From: Sphingobium sp. JS3065 | GTDB taxonomy: Bacteria > Pseudomonadota > Alphaproteobacteria > Sphingomonadales > Sphingomonadaceae | Assembly (NCBI RefSeq): GCF_026427355.1 | Contig: NZ_CP102664.1 | Coordinates: 2,294,001-2,358,000, forward strand | DNA length: 64,000 nucleotides | Direction: 5' to 3' | Part shown: in pieces, positions 54,942-63,088 of the stretch | Position numbering within the stretch: the first letter of the stretch is position 1 | How the letters are laid out: the number at the start of each line of letters is the position of its first letter | Program-made: the position numbers and the translations under genes | The notes under the pieces: model-generated | Databases searched by the model: none | Told to the model about the DNA's origin: nothing | Seen by the model: only the letters and a program-made list of their open reading frames with translations

Positions 54942-55910
54942 ATGCTGACGACATTCGCGCTGACAGTGACATTCCTGGTGCTCTTCTATCTGGCGGTGAG
55001 CGTCAAGGTCGTGCGCCAGGGCTATCAATATACCATCGAACGCTTCGGCCGCTTCACCGAAGTCGCGCGCCCCGGCCTGAATTTCTATCCCGCCTTCTTC
55101 TATGCCGTCGGGCGGAAGATCAACATGATGGAGCAGGTGGTCGACATTCCGGGGCAGGAAATCATCACCAAGGACAATGCCATGGTGTCGGTCGACGGCG
55201 TGGTGTTCTTCCAGGTGCTGGACGCGGCCAAGGCGGCCTATGAAGTGTCGGAACTCTATGTCGCGATCATGCAGCTCGCCACCACCAACCTGCGCACGGT
55301 GATGGGGTCGATGGACCTGGACGAAACCCTGTCCAAGCGCGACGAGATCAACGCCCGCCTGCTGTCGGTGGTCGATCACGCCACCAACGCATGGGGCATC
55401 AAGATCACCCGCGTCGAATTGAAGGACATCCGCCCGCCCGCCGACATCGTCAACGCCATGGGCCGCCAGATGAAGGCCGAACGCGAAAAGCGCGCCCTCA
55501 TCCTGGAATCGGAAGGCCTGCGCGCTTCGGAAATCCTGAAGGCCGAAGGACAGAAGCAGAGCCAGATACTGGAAGCCGAGGGCCGCCGCGAAGCCGCCTT
55601 CCGCGACGCCGAAGCCCGCGAGCGCGAGGCGGAGGCGGAAGCCAAGGCGACGCAGATGGTGTCGGACGCCATCGCGAACGGCAACGCGCAGGCGATCAAC
55701 TATTTCATCGCGCAAAAATATGTGGAGGCGGTGAGCCAGTTCGCCACCTCCCCCAATGCCAAGACGATCCTCTTCCCGGTCGAGGCGACCCAGTTGATCG
55801 GCACGCTGGGCGGCATCGGCGCGCTGGCGAAGGAGGCGCTGGGTGACGCGCCGCCGCCCCCAACGCCCACCGCGCCGCGCCGCGGCCCGTTCGGGCAGGC
55901 CCAGACATGA
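54942..55910 (+). CDS. Stomatin/prohibitin-like SPFH membrane protein (QmcA-like)
   Basis: This 322-residue protein has an N-terminal membrane helix (FALTVTFLVLFYLAVSV), an SPFH domain (VRQGYQYTIERFGRFTEVARPGLNFYPAFFY...), a long charged coiled coil (GRQMKAEREKRALILESEGLRASEILKAEGQKQSQILEAEGRREAAFRDAEAREREAEAEA) and a conserved C-terminal region with PVEATQLIGTLGGI. It overlaps the NfeD gene by 4 bp (ATGA), the standard stomatin operon; such pairs form large membrane assemblies. Confidence 0.93.
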   Translation: MLTTFALTVTFLVLFYLAVSVKVVRQGYQYTIERFGRFTEVARPGLNFYPAFFYAVGRKINMMEQVVDIPGQEIITKDNAMVSVDGVVFFQVLDAAKAAYEVSELYVAIMQLATTNLRTVMGSMDLDETLSKRDEINARLLSVVDHATNAWGIKITRVELKDIRPPADIVNAMGRQMKAEREKRALILESEGLRASEILKAEGQKQSQILEAEGRREAAFRDAEAREREAEAEAKATQMVSDAIANGNAQAINYFIAQKYVEAVSQFATSPNAKTILFPVEATQLIGTLGGIGALAKEALGDAPPPPTPTAPRRGPFGQAQT

Positions 55911-56368
55911 TGGGAACGGGCATGACGGACTGGCTCGCCATGCTGGACGACCATTGGGGCTGGCTGGTCTTCGCCGCGCTGCTCGGCGTGGGCGAGGTGC
56001 TGATGCCTGGCGTATTCCTGATCTGGGTGGCGCTGGCCGCCGCGGTGACGGGCCTCATCGCCCTCGCCTTTCCGATCTCCGTGCCTTCCCAATTGCTGCT
56101 TTTCGCGGGCCTTTGCCTCGTCTCGGTATGGGGCGGACGGCGCTGGTACACCGCCAATCCGGTGGATTCGCAAGACCCGCTGCTCAACGACCGCACGGCG
56201 CGGCTGGTGGGAGAGATCGTCACCGTCGTCGAACCGATCGACAATGGGCATGGGCGGGTGAAGGTGGGGGACAGCGTATGGTCCTGCCGCGGCCCTGACG
56301 CGCCGGTCGGCGCGAGGGTCAGGGTGATCGGCGCAGAAGCCTCCGAGTTGAAGGTGGAGTTGGCCTGA
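55907..56368 (+). CDS. NfeD-like membrane protein
   Basis: This 153-residue protein has membrane helices (WGWLVFAALLGVGEVLMPGVFLIWVALAAAVTGLIALAFPI; QLLLFAGLCLVSVWGG) followed by a soluble OB-fold (LLNDRTARLVGEIVTVVEPIDNGHGRVKVGDSVWSCRGPDAPVGARVRVI). This is the short NfeD form without a ClpP-like domain. It starts inside the stomatin gene and ends before the repeat-rich region that precedes polA. Confidence 0.92.
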   Translation: MMGTGMTDWLAMLDDHWGWLVFAALLGVGEVLMPGVFLIWVALAAAVTGLIALAFPISVPSQLLLFAGLCLVSVWGGRRWYTANPVDSQDPLLNDRTARLVGEIVTVVEPIDNGHGRVKVGDSVWSCRGPDAPVGARVRVIGAEASELKVELA

Positions 56369-56379
56369 GGACGGGCCGA

Positions 56380-56682
56380 TTTGGGTGGAAGGCGGGCATT
56401 CCAAATCCCTCTCCCTTGAGGGTCGGCCAGAGGCACGTGACTCTGGCCGAGGTTGCGCAGACTTGGCAGCTTGCTGCCTTAGTCGTAGCTGGGTGAGGGG
56501 AGCGAACAGGTCGATCATGCCCCCGGCATGATCTAAGGGCTGCGGGGCAGCCCTTACCTGTTCGCTCGATCCTGCGGATCGCGCGGGCCAAAGGCCCGCT
56601 CCCCCTCATCCAACTGCGCCTAGGCTCCTTCGTCGCCGAGGCTCCGTATCCTTCTCCCTCAAGGGAGAAGGAATGTCTTGGA
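56380..56682 (-). repeat. Intergenic palindromic module, copy 2 (with extra palindrome)
   Basis: The reverse complement matches 15208-15427 almost base for base, but copy 2 carries an insertion of about 75 bp bounded by GAGCGAACAGG and CCTGTTCGCTC and containing AAGGGCTG-CCCCG-CAGCCCTT and ATCATGCC-GGG-GGCATGAT. The module contains no gene and lies between nfeD and the second repeat element. Confidence 0.85.
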
Positions 56683-56734
56683 TTGGCCACTTCCAAACCC
56701 GCCCCCAGCGCCCTTCAACAAAATTCAAGCGTAA

Positions 56735-56909
56735 CCGAATGGCCACAGCATCCTGAAAAAACATCCTATCCCGAAAAAAAGGCGCGATTTTAGCCTGTCC
56801 TATTTCTCACCAACGGGCCTATCCCCCAGCGCTCTTTGAAACGTCCTGCAATCACGCCCTCGCGCACACGCGCGCTCAGGCACGCGCGCGCATACACTGT
56901 GAACTTCGA
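56735..56909 (+). repeat. Two-copy structured intergenic element, copy B (upstream of polA)
   Basis: The element runs from CCGAATGGCCACAG to ACACTGTGAACTTCGA and aligns with 24668-24839. The last 33 bp (56877-56909) match copy A at 32 positions. The central hairpin is CGCGCG-CTCAGGCA-CGCGCG: stem bases differ from copy A but pairing is kept. It ends 154 bp before the polA start; a regulatory role is possible but unproven. Confidence 0.8.
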
Positions 56910-57063
56910 TGAAAATCTGGCGGTTTTGAGCGGAAATTCCACCTGCGAAGGCTGACCCGGCCACGAAAGCGCAAGCGGGACTCCGGCGCTGCGAATCAGG
57001 AACGATCCCCCCATCCCACAACCCCACTGGAGCCACCCCGCATAACCCGCTATCCCCTCCGCC

Positions 57064-59850
57064 ATGCCCCAGAATCATCTCTACCTCGTCGACGGCAGCG
57101 GCTATATCTTCCGCGCCTATCACCAGCTTCCGCCCCTCACCAACAAGCATGGCCAGCCCGTCGGCGCGGTCTATGGCTACACCACCATGCTCTGGAAGCT
57201 GGCCGACGAACTGGGCAAGGCCGAGGGGCCGACCCATCTGGCGGTCGTGCTGGACAAGGGCAGCCACACCTTCCGCAACGACATGTACGACCAGTATAAG
57301 GCGAACCGCCCACCCGCGCCGGAAGATCTGGTCCCGCAATTCCCCATGATCCGCGACGCCACCCGCGCCTTCTCCCTCCCCTGCATCGAGGAAGCGGGGT
57401 TCGAGGCCGACGACATCATCGCCAGCTACACGAAAGCCGCCGTCGCGGCAGGCTGGCATGTCACCATCGTCAGTTCCGACAAGGATCTGATGCAGCTTAT
57501 CCAGCCCGGCGTCGACATGTACGACACGATGAAGAATGAGCGGCGCGGCGCCGACTATGTGATGACCAAATTCGGCGTCCAGCCCGAACAATTGGGCGAC
57601 GTCCTGGCCCTGATGGGCGACAGCGTCGACAATGTTCCCGGCATCCCCGGCATCGGTCCCAAGACCGCCGCCAAGCTGATCAGCGAATATGGCAATCTGG
57701 AAGCCGCGCTGGAGGCCGCGCCTTCGATGAAGAAGTCGAAGATGCAGGAAAATCTCATCGCCCATGCCGACATGGCGCGCCTTTCGCGCCGCCTCGTCGC
57801 GCTGCACGATGCGATGGACCTGCCTGAGCCGCTGGACGATCTGACGCTCAAGGGCATCCCCCTCGAACCGCTGCAGGCCTTCCTCGAACATCATGGCTTC
57901 AAGTCGCTGCTCGCCCGCGCGGGCGCGCCCGCCGCCGCCGTGGCGGTAGCGACCGCGGCCGCCGCCGTCAGCGAAGCCACGCCCCCCGCCGCCCCGGTCC
58001 ATGAGGAAGAACCGCCCATCGACCGCAGCCTCTACGAAACGGTGGTGACGGAGGAAGCGCTGGACCGCTGGATCGCCGCCGCCCATGCGGAGGGGCTGGT
58101 CGCGGTCGATACCGAGACCGACATGCTGGATTGCGTGTCCTGCGCGCTGGTCGGCGTCAGCCTGGCCGTCGGTCCCAACGCCGCCTGCTACATCCCCGTC
58201 GGCCATGGTGGAAAGGACATGTTCGCGGAGAAGCCGGACCAGCTTCCCCTCGCCCTCGTCCTCGGCAAATTGAAGCCGCTGCTGGAGGACGACAGCGTCC
58301 TCAAGATCGGCCAGAACCTCAAATATGACATGACGGTCCTGCGCCGCTTGGGCATAGAGATCGCCCCCTATGACGACACCATCGTCATGAGCTTCGACCT
58401 GGACGCCGGGCAAAGCCTGGCGGGCCACGGCATGGACGAGGCGGCGAAGGTCCACTTGGGCCATATATGCATCAGCTTCAAGGATGTGTGCGGCGCCGGC
58501 AAGAGCCAGATCAGCTTCGCGGAAGTCCCGCTCGACAAGGCGACCGAATATGCCGCGGAGGATGCGGACGTCACGCTGCGCCTGTGGAAGCTGTTCAAGA
58601 CCCGCGTCGCCAACGAAGGCGCGACCCGCGTCTATGAACTGGTCGACCGCCCGCTCGTCGGCGTCATCGCGAAGATGGAGCATGAAGGCATCAAGGTCGA
58701 CCGCGAGGCGCTGTCCCGCCTGTCAGCCGAATTCACCGCGGGCATCGCCGCGCTGGAGACGGAAATCCATGGCTTGGCAGGCCAGCCCTTCGCCATCGGC
58801 TCTACCCAGCAACTGGGCGCGATCCTGTTCGACAAAATGGGTTACAAGGGCGGCCGGAAGGGCAAGTCCGGCGCCTATTCCACCGACGTCACCATCCTGG
58901 AGCAATTGAAGGCCCAGGGTGCCGAAATCGCCGGAAAAATCCTCGACTGGCGCCAGCTTTCGAAACTGAAATCCACCTATACCGACGCGCTCCAGGCCCA
59001 GATCAACAGGGACACCGGCCGCGTCCACACCAGCTACAGCCTGTCCGGCGCGCAAACCGGCCGCCTGTCCTCGACCGACCCCAATCTCCAGAACATCCCG
59101 ATCCGTACCGAAGTGGGCCGCCAGATCCGCCACGCCTTCGTCGCGGAACCGGGCAATGTCATCCTGGCGGCGGACTATAGCCAGATCGAACTGCGTCTCG
59201 CCGCCCATATGGCGGACGTACCCGCGCTGAAGGAAGCTTTCGCCAATGGCGAGGACATCCATGCCGCCACCGCCCAGCAATTGTTCGGGGAAGTCAACCG
59301 CGACACCCGCGGCCGGGCCAAGACGATCAACTTCGCGATCCTCTACGGCATCAGCCGCTGGGGCCTGGCCGGACGGCTGGAGATCAGCGCCGACGAAGCG
59401 CAGGACATGATCAGCCGCTATTATGAGCGCTTCCCCGGCATCAGCATCTACATCACCGACACGATCGAAAAGGCACGCTCAAGGGGCTATACAGAGACCC
59501 TTTTCGGACGGAAGACATGGTTCCCGCGCATCAAGGCATCTATCCAGCATGAACGGCAGGGCGCAGAGCGCGCCGCGATCAACGCGCCGATCCAGGGCAC
59601 CAGCGCCGACATCATCAAGCGCGCCATGGCCCGCATGGGACCGGCGCTGGCGGCGGAGGGGCTGCATAAGGTCAAGATGCTGCTGCAAGTGCATGACGAA
59701 CTGGTGTTCGAACTGCCCGCAGGCGATGTCGAGCAGGCCGGCGCGGTCATCCGCCGCGTGATGGAAGGCGCCGCCGAGCCGATCGTGAAACTCAGCGTGC
59801 CGCTAGGCGTCGAAATCGGCCATGGTCCAAGTTGGGGCGCGGCGCATTAA
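57064..59850 (+). CDS. polA: DNA polymerase I
   Basis: This 928-residue protein has three domains. The 5'-3' exonuclease (about 1-290) has YLVDGSGYIFRAYHQLPPL, a metal-binding EEAGFEADDIIASY and GDSVDNVPGIPGIGPKTAAKL. The 3'-5' exonuclease keeps its catalytic DTETDMLD (about 350) and the EDADVTLRLW motif, so proofreading is probably active. The polymerase domain has motif A (ADYSQIELRLAAH), motif B (RGRAKTINFAILYGIS) and motif C (QVHDELVFE). Full length. It is convergent with manC; their 3' ends meet at a palindromic element. Confidence 0.97.
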   Translation: MPQNHLYLVDGSGYIFRAYHQLPPLTNKHGQPVGAVYGYTTMLWKLADELGKAEGPTHLAVVLDKGSHTFRNDMYDQYKANRPPAPEDLVPQFPMIRDATRAFSLPCIEEAGFEADDIIASYTKAAVAAGWHVTIVSSDKDLMQLIQPGVDMYDTMKNERRGADYVMTKFGVQPEQLGDVLALMGDSVDNVPGIPGIGPKTAAKLISEYGNLEAALEAAPSMKKSKMQENLIAHADMARLSRRLVALHDAMDLPEPLDDLTLKGIPLEPLQAFLEHHGFKSLLARAGAPAAAVAVATAAAAVSEATPPAAPVHEEEPPIDRSLYETVVTEEALDRWIAAAHAEGLVAVDTETDMLDCVSCALVGVSLAVGPNAACYIPVGHGGKDMFAEKPDQLPLALVLGKLKPLLEDDSVLKIGQNLKYDMTVLRRLGIEIAPYDDTIVMSFDLDAGQSLAGHGMDEAAKVHLGHICISFKDVCGAGKSQISFAEVPLDKATEYAAEDADVTLRLWKLFKTRVANEGATRVYELVDRPLVGVIAKMEHEGIKVDREALSRLSAEFTAGIAALETEIHGLAGQPFAIGSTQQLGAILFDKMGYKGGRKGKSGAYSTDVTILEQLKAQGAEIAGKILDWRQLSKLKSTYTDALQAQINRDTGRVHTSYSLSGAQTGRLSSTDPNLQNIPIRTEVGRQIRHAFVAEPGNVILAADYSQIELRLAAHMADVPALKEAFANGEDIHAATAQQLFGEVNRDTRGRAKTINFAILYGISRWGLAGRLEISADEAQDMISRYYERFPGISIYITDTIEKARSRGYTETLFGRKTWFPRIKASIQHERQGAERAAINAPIQGTSADIIKRAMARMGPALAAEGLHKVKMLLQVHDELVFELPAGDVEQAGAVIRRVMEGAAEPIVKLSVPLGVEIGHGPSWGAAH

Positions 59851-59863
59851 AACCCTCTTAGTC

Positions 59864-59943
59864 CGTCATCCCAGCGAAAGCTGGGATCTCAGGCGATAGG
59901 GCACAGAATAGCCTCACGAGATCCCAGCTTTCGCTGGGATGAC
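59864..59943. repeat. 80-bp TCATCCCAGC inverted-repeat hairpin between polA and manC
   Basis: GTCATCCCAGCGAAAGCTGGGATCTC is mirrored exactly by GAGATCCCAGCTTTCGCTGGGATGAC across a 30-nt spacer, so the whole block can form a long cruciform or two small hairpins (CCCAGC-GAAA-GCTGGG). It probably ends both convergent transcripts. The same element is split by an insertion at 34360-34687. Confidence 0.85.
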
Positions 59944-59953
59944 GGGCCGACTT

Positions 59954-61414
59954 TTATTTCCGTGCGTACCGATCCTCATAACGGATGATATCGTCCTCCC
60001 CCAGATAGGTTCCGGTCTGCACCTCGATGAACTCCACGGGAATCTTGCCCGGATTTTCCAACCGATGCTTCGCCCCGGCGGGCACGTAAATCGACTGGTT
60101 CTCCGTCAGCAGCGTCACTTCTTCGCCCACCGTGACCCGGGCCGTCCCCTCGACGACGATCCAATGTTCCGACCGATGGAAGTGGCTCTGCAAACTCAGC
60201 GATTGGCCCGGCAGCACGGAAATCCGCTTCACCTGAAACCGCTCGCCCATGACCAGCCGTTCCCACCAGCCCCATGGCCGGTGATCCTTGGGAAAAGCCT
60301 CCGCCTGGACCGCGCCCTTCTTCTTGAGCGCCTCGACGGCCAGCTTCACGTCCTGGGAACGCGATTTGTCGGCGATCAGCACCGCATCGCTCATCGCCAC
60401 CGCGATGATGTTGTTGAGCCCGATGCCGACCAGTTCCATGCCCTCGCTGTCGGAGCGCAGCAGCGTGTCGCCGCAATCGATGGCCGTCGCCCCGCCGCTC
60501 ACGGCCACGCCGTCCCCGTCCGGCCCCGCATGGCTCCACACCGCGTCCCAGCCGCCCAGGTCGGACCAGCCGGAATCATAGGGCACGACCGACAGATTGT
60601 CGGCCCGCTCCATGATCGCATAGTCGATGGAGATATCCGGCGCCTCGTCCCACGCCTCCGCGGCCAGCCGCAGGAAGCCCAGATCGCCTTCCGCTCCATC
60701 CACGGCGGGCCTCACCGCCGCCAGCACATCGGGCGCGTGACGCTCGAACGCCGCGATCAGATCCCTTGCCGCAAACAGGAAAATGCCCGCATTCCAGAGG
60801 TGGTCGCCGCTCGCCAGCATTTCCTGCGCGCGCGCAGCATCCGGCTTTTCCACGAAGCGCTTGAGCGTGATCGGCGCGCCCGATCCATCCGGCTTGGCCA
60901 CGACCTGCAAATAGCCATAGCCCGTCTCCGGCCGAGCCGGCTGAATGCCGAAAGTCACCAGATCGCCAGTACGGGAAGCGGCCAGCCCCTGGCTGACGGC
61001 AGCCCGGAAAGCCTCCGCATCCGGCACCACATGATCGGACGGCGCGACCAGCATCACCGCATCCGGGTCGCCCGCCGCCAAGTGCAGCGCCGCCGCCAAT
61101 ATGGCGGGCGCGGTGTTGCGCACCGAAGGCTCTATGATGATGGCGCGCGGGTCCACCGCCTCCTGCGCCAGTTGCTCAGCCACGATGAAGCGGAAGGTCG
61201 CGTTGGTCAGCACGACCGGACGTCCGAAGGCAAAACCCTCCCCAGCGCCGGACAACCGCTCCACGACGGAACGGAACAGCGTCTGTTCGCCCAGCAAGGG
61301 CACGAACTGCTTGGGATAGGATTTGCGCGACAACGGCCAGAGCCGCGTCCCCGATCCGCCCGCCAATATGACCGGCGTAACCTGCTGAAACACTTTCTCT
61401 TCGGTACCTGGCAT
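59954..61414 (-). CDS. manC: Mannose-1-phosphate guanylyltransferase/mannose-6-phosphate isomerase
   Basis: This 486-residue bifunctional enzyme makes GDP-mannose for exopolysaccharide. The N-terminal nucleotidyltransferase has PVILAGGSGTRLWPLSRKSYPKQFVPLLGEQTLF and RFVEKPD; the C-terminal cupin (type II PMI) has RPWGWWERLVMGERFQVKRISVLPGQSLSLQSHFHRSEHWIVVEGTA with zinc-binding His. ATG 61414 is used; the frame upstream overlaps the zinc-ribbon gene. No polysaccharide cluster is visible within the window. Confidence 0.95.
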   Translation of the reverse strand: MPGTEEKVFQQVTPVILAGGSGTRLWPLSRKSYPKQFVPLLGEQTLFRSVVERLSGAGEGFAFGRPVVLTNATFRFIVAEQLAQEAVDPRAIIIEPSVRNTAPAILAAALHLAAGDPDAVMLVAPSDHVVPDAEAFRAAVSQGLAASRTGDLVTFGIQPARPETGYGYLQVVAKPDGSGAPITLKRFVEKPDAARAQEMLASGDHLWNAGIFLFAARDLIAAFERHAPDVLAAVRPAVDGAEGDLGFLRLAAEAWDEAPDISIDYAIMERADNLSVVPYDSGWSDLGGWDAVWSHAGPDGDGVAVSGGATAIDCGDTLLRSDSEGMELVGIGLNNIIAVAMSDAVLIADKSRSQDVKLAVEALKKKGAVQAEAFPKDHRPWGWWERLVMGERFQVKRISVLPGQSLSLQSHFHRSEHWIVVEGTARVTVGEEVTLLTENQSIYVPAGAKHRLENPGKIPVEFIEVQTGTYLGEDDIIRYEDRYARK

Positions 61415-61490
61415 GCAACTCACTCGAACGATGGGACCATGTCCGCCCCCTCTTATCGCCATTCCGTGAAAGCAGCCATGATGCAGCCAT

Positions 61491-61524
61491 AAAAAAAGCG
61501 GCCCATATGGGGGCCGCCTTTTCG
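61491..61524 (-). terminator. Terminator of the zinc-ribbon gene
   Basis: On the minus strand GGCGGCCC, CCATAT and GGGCCGC form a stem followed directly by TTTTTTTA. It ends the transcript from 61797 just before manC begins. Confidence 0.88.
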
Positions 61525-61797
61525 TCAGTCGAACAGCTCTTCGAGAAAGCTCTTCTTCCGTTTCCTGGGATAATGGCGCCCGTCGTCGCGATAGTCCCGA
61601 TCCGGCCGATAACTGGCCTGCGGAGCCGGAACGCCTCCCGCCGAACGCTCTATGATCTTGTCCAGTTCGCCCCGGTCCAGCCAGACGCCCCGGCATTGCG
61701 GGCAATAGTCGATCTCCACCCCCTGCCGGTCCGTCATGGAAAGGCCCACATGACAGACCGGGCAGAGCATGGCCGACACCGCAGCCTGATCCCGCAT
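61525..61797 (-). CDS. Zinc-ribbon (zf-TFIIB) domain protein
   Basis: This 90-residue protein has MLCPVCHVGLSMTDRQGVEIDYCPQCRGVWLDRGELDKII, the zf-TFIIB signature with CxxC...CxxC and GVWLDxGEL, followed by a charged His/Arg/Lys-rich tail and FLEELFD. It sits 5 bp after the BI-1 gene, so it is likely co-transcribed with it. Function unknown. Confidence 0.9.
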   Translation of the reverse strand: MRDQAAVSAMLCPVCHVGLSMTDRQGVEIDYCPQCRGVWLDRGELDKIIERSAGGVPAPQASYRPDRDYRDDGRHYPRKRKKSFLEELFD

Positions 61798-61802
61798 CGG
61801 GA

Positions 61803-62537
61803 TTACTCCCGCTCGCCCGTCAGGTTCAGCAGCATCTGGAACAGGTTGACGAAGTTCAGGTACAGCGACAGCGCGCCCATCACCTGCATCTTCTGCGCCA
61901 CTTCATGACCGGCATAAGCGAAATATTCCGACTTGATGCGCTGCACGTCCCAGGCGGTCAGACCCGTGAACACCACCACGCCGATGATCGAAATCACCAT
62001 CTGCATGGCGGAGGAGCCGATGAAGATGTTGATCAGGCTCGCCACCAATATGCCGATCAGGCCCATGATCAGGAACGACCCGAATTTCGACAGGTCGCGC
62101 CCGGTGGTGTAGCCCCACAGCGCCATGGCCAGGAACATCACGGCGGCGGAGAAGAAGGCCTGCGCGATCGACCCGCCCGTGAACACCAGGAAGATGCTAG
62201 CCAGCGACACGCCCATCACCGCCGAAAAGGCGTAGAAGGCCATGCGCGCGCCCGCCGTCGTCATCTTTTCGATGCGGAAGCTGAAGAAGAACACGAAAGC
62301 CAAAGGCGCGAAGATCGCCACCCATTTCAAGGGCGTGCCAAAGATCGCGGCGGCCAGCACCGGCGTATTGCCGATGAAGGCGGCGACCAGCCCGGTGATG
62401 ACCAGGCCGATACCCATATTGCGGAAAACGCCCAGCATGTGCGCGCGCAGCCCGGCGTCGGTCTGCGCCGTCTGGCTCGCACCATAGCCCGGCATACGAA
62501 CGGGATTATTCACGGCGTCAATACTCCATCCAAACAT
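61803..62537 (-). CDS. Bax inhibitor-1/YccA-family membrane protein
   Basis: This 244-residue protein has about seven membrane helices: IGLVITGLVAAFIG, WVAIFAPLAFVFFFSF, MAFYAFSAVMGVSLASIFLVF, QAFFSAAVMFLAMALWGYTTGRDLSKFGSFLIMGLIGILVASLINIF, MVISIIGVVVFTGLTAWDVQRIK. The segment TGRDLSKFGSFLIMGL and the conserved AWDVQRI are family hallmarks. YccA in E. coli modulates FtsH. The start could be 62537 or a Met 14 codons later (MPGYGASQ). Confidence 0.92.
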   Translation of the reverse strand: MFGWSIDAVNNPVRMPGYGASQTAQTDAGLRAHMLGVFRNMGIGLVITGLVAAFIGNTPVLAAAIFGTPLKWVAIFAPLAFVFFFSFRIEKMTTAGARMAFYAFSAVMGVSLASIFLVFTGGSIAQAFFSAAVMFLAMALWGYTTGRDLSKFGSFLIMGLIGILVASLINIFIGSSAMQMVISIIGVVVFTGLTAWDVQRIKSEYFAYAGHEVAQKMQVMGALSLYLNFVNLFQMLLNLTGERE

Positions 62538-62728
62538 CAGTTACGGCCAATGCAGCCTTTGGATCGAGTGGCTCGGCGCGGTCTTCGTGAGGCTTAAAGG
62601 GGGGACAAACACTCACGAACCTGCACCGAGCACACTCGATGCGGTCCGACATCACGGTTGCATGTGGTCACCACATCCAACCGCCAGAGGGGCCCGGCCC
62701 GCACAAGCAATATCGGGGGGACAATGCT

Positions 62729-62953
62729 TCAGCGCAAGGGTCGGCACAGGGATCGGACACTCAGCAACAATTTGTTACAATTTCTGGCCAGTGTCTGCTC
62801 CGGATTTTGAGGCGGCTCACTCCCCCTGCTCCGCGCCGCGCCGATCACGACGCCGCACACCAAACCGAGCGCGACGCCCAGTGGGACATTGCCGGTTGCC
62901 GCCCCCATGCTGGCGCCCAACGCCACGCCTAAACCGACAGAGCCTGCTTTCAT
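62729..62953 (-). CDS. Small glycine-zipper membrane protein
   Basis: The frame encodes 74 residues from ATG 62953 (GGGAGG 8 nt upstream): MKAGSVGLGVALGASMGAATGNVPLGVALGLVCGVVIGAA, a Gly/Ala-rich segment with GxxxG spacing typical of membrane glycine zippers. The last about 28 residues are polar and less protein-like, so the real stop or a frameshift could be earlier. Function unknown; divergent from cysS. Confidence 0.6.
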   Translation of the reverse strand: MKAGSVGLGVALGASMGAATGNVPLGVALGLVCGVVIGAARSRGSEPPQNPEQTLARNCNKLLLSVRSLCRPLR

Positions 62954-63088
62954 CGTCCTGCCTCCCTTTCCTGCCGCCAAGCATAGCATGGGCGCCCCGT
63001 CGGACGCGCGGTCGATTTTTAAAGCTGAACGCTCGCGGATCGCGAGGGCTGTTGACGCTTCGAACGAACCGCCGCATGGCATCACCCC

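Noticed and set aside
62538..62728. Possible structured RNA (tmRNA or 6S-like) in the gap before the glycine-zipper gene
   Set aside because: No complementary ends, tRNA-like domain or recognisable consensus could be found by eye.
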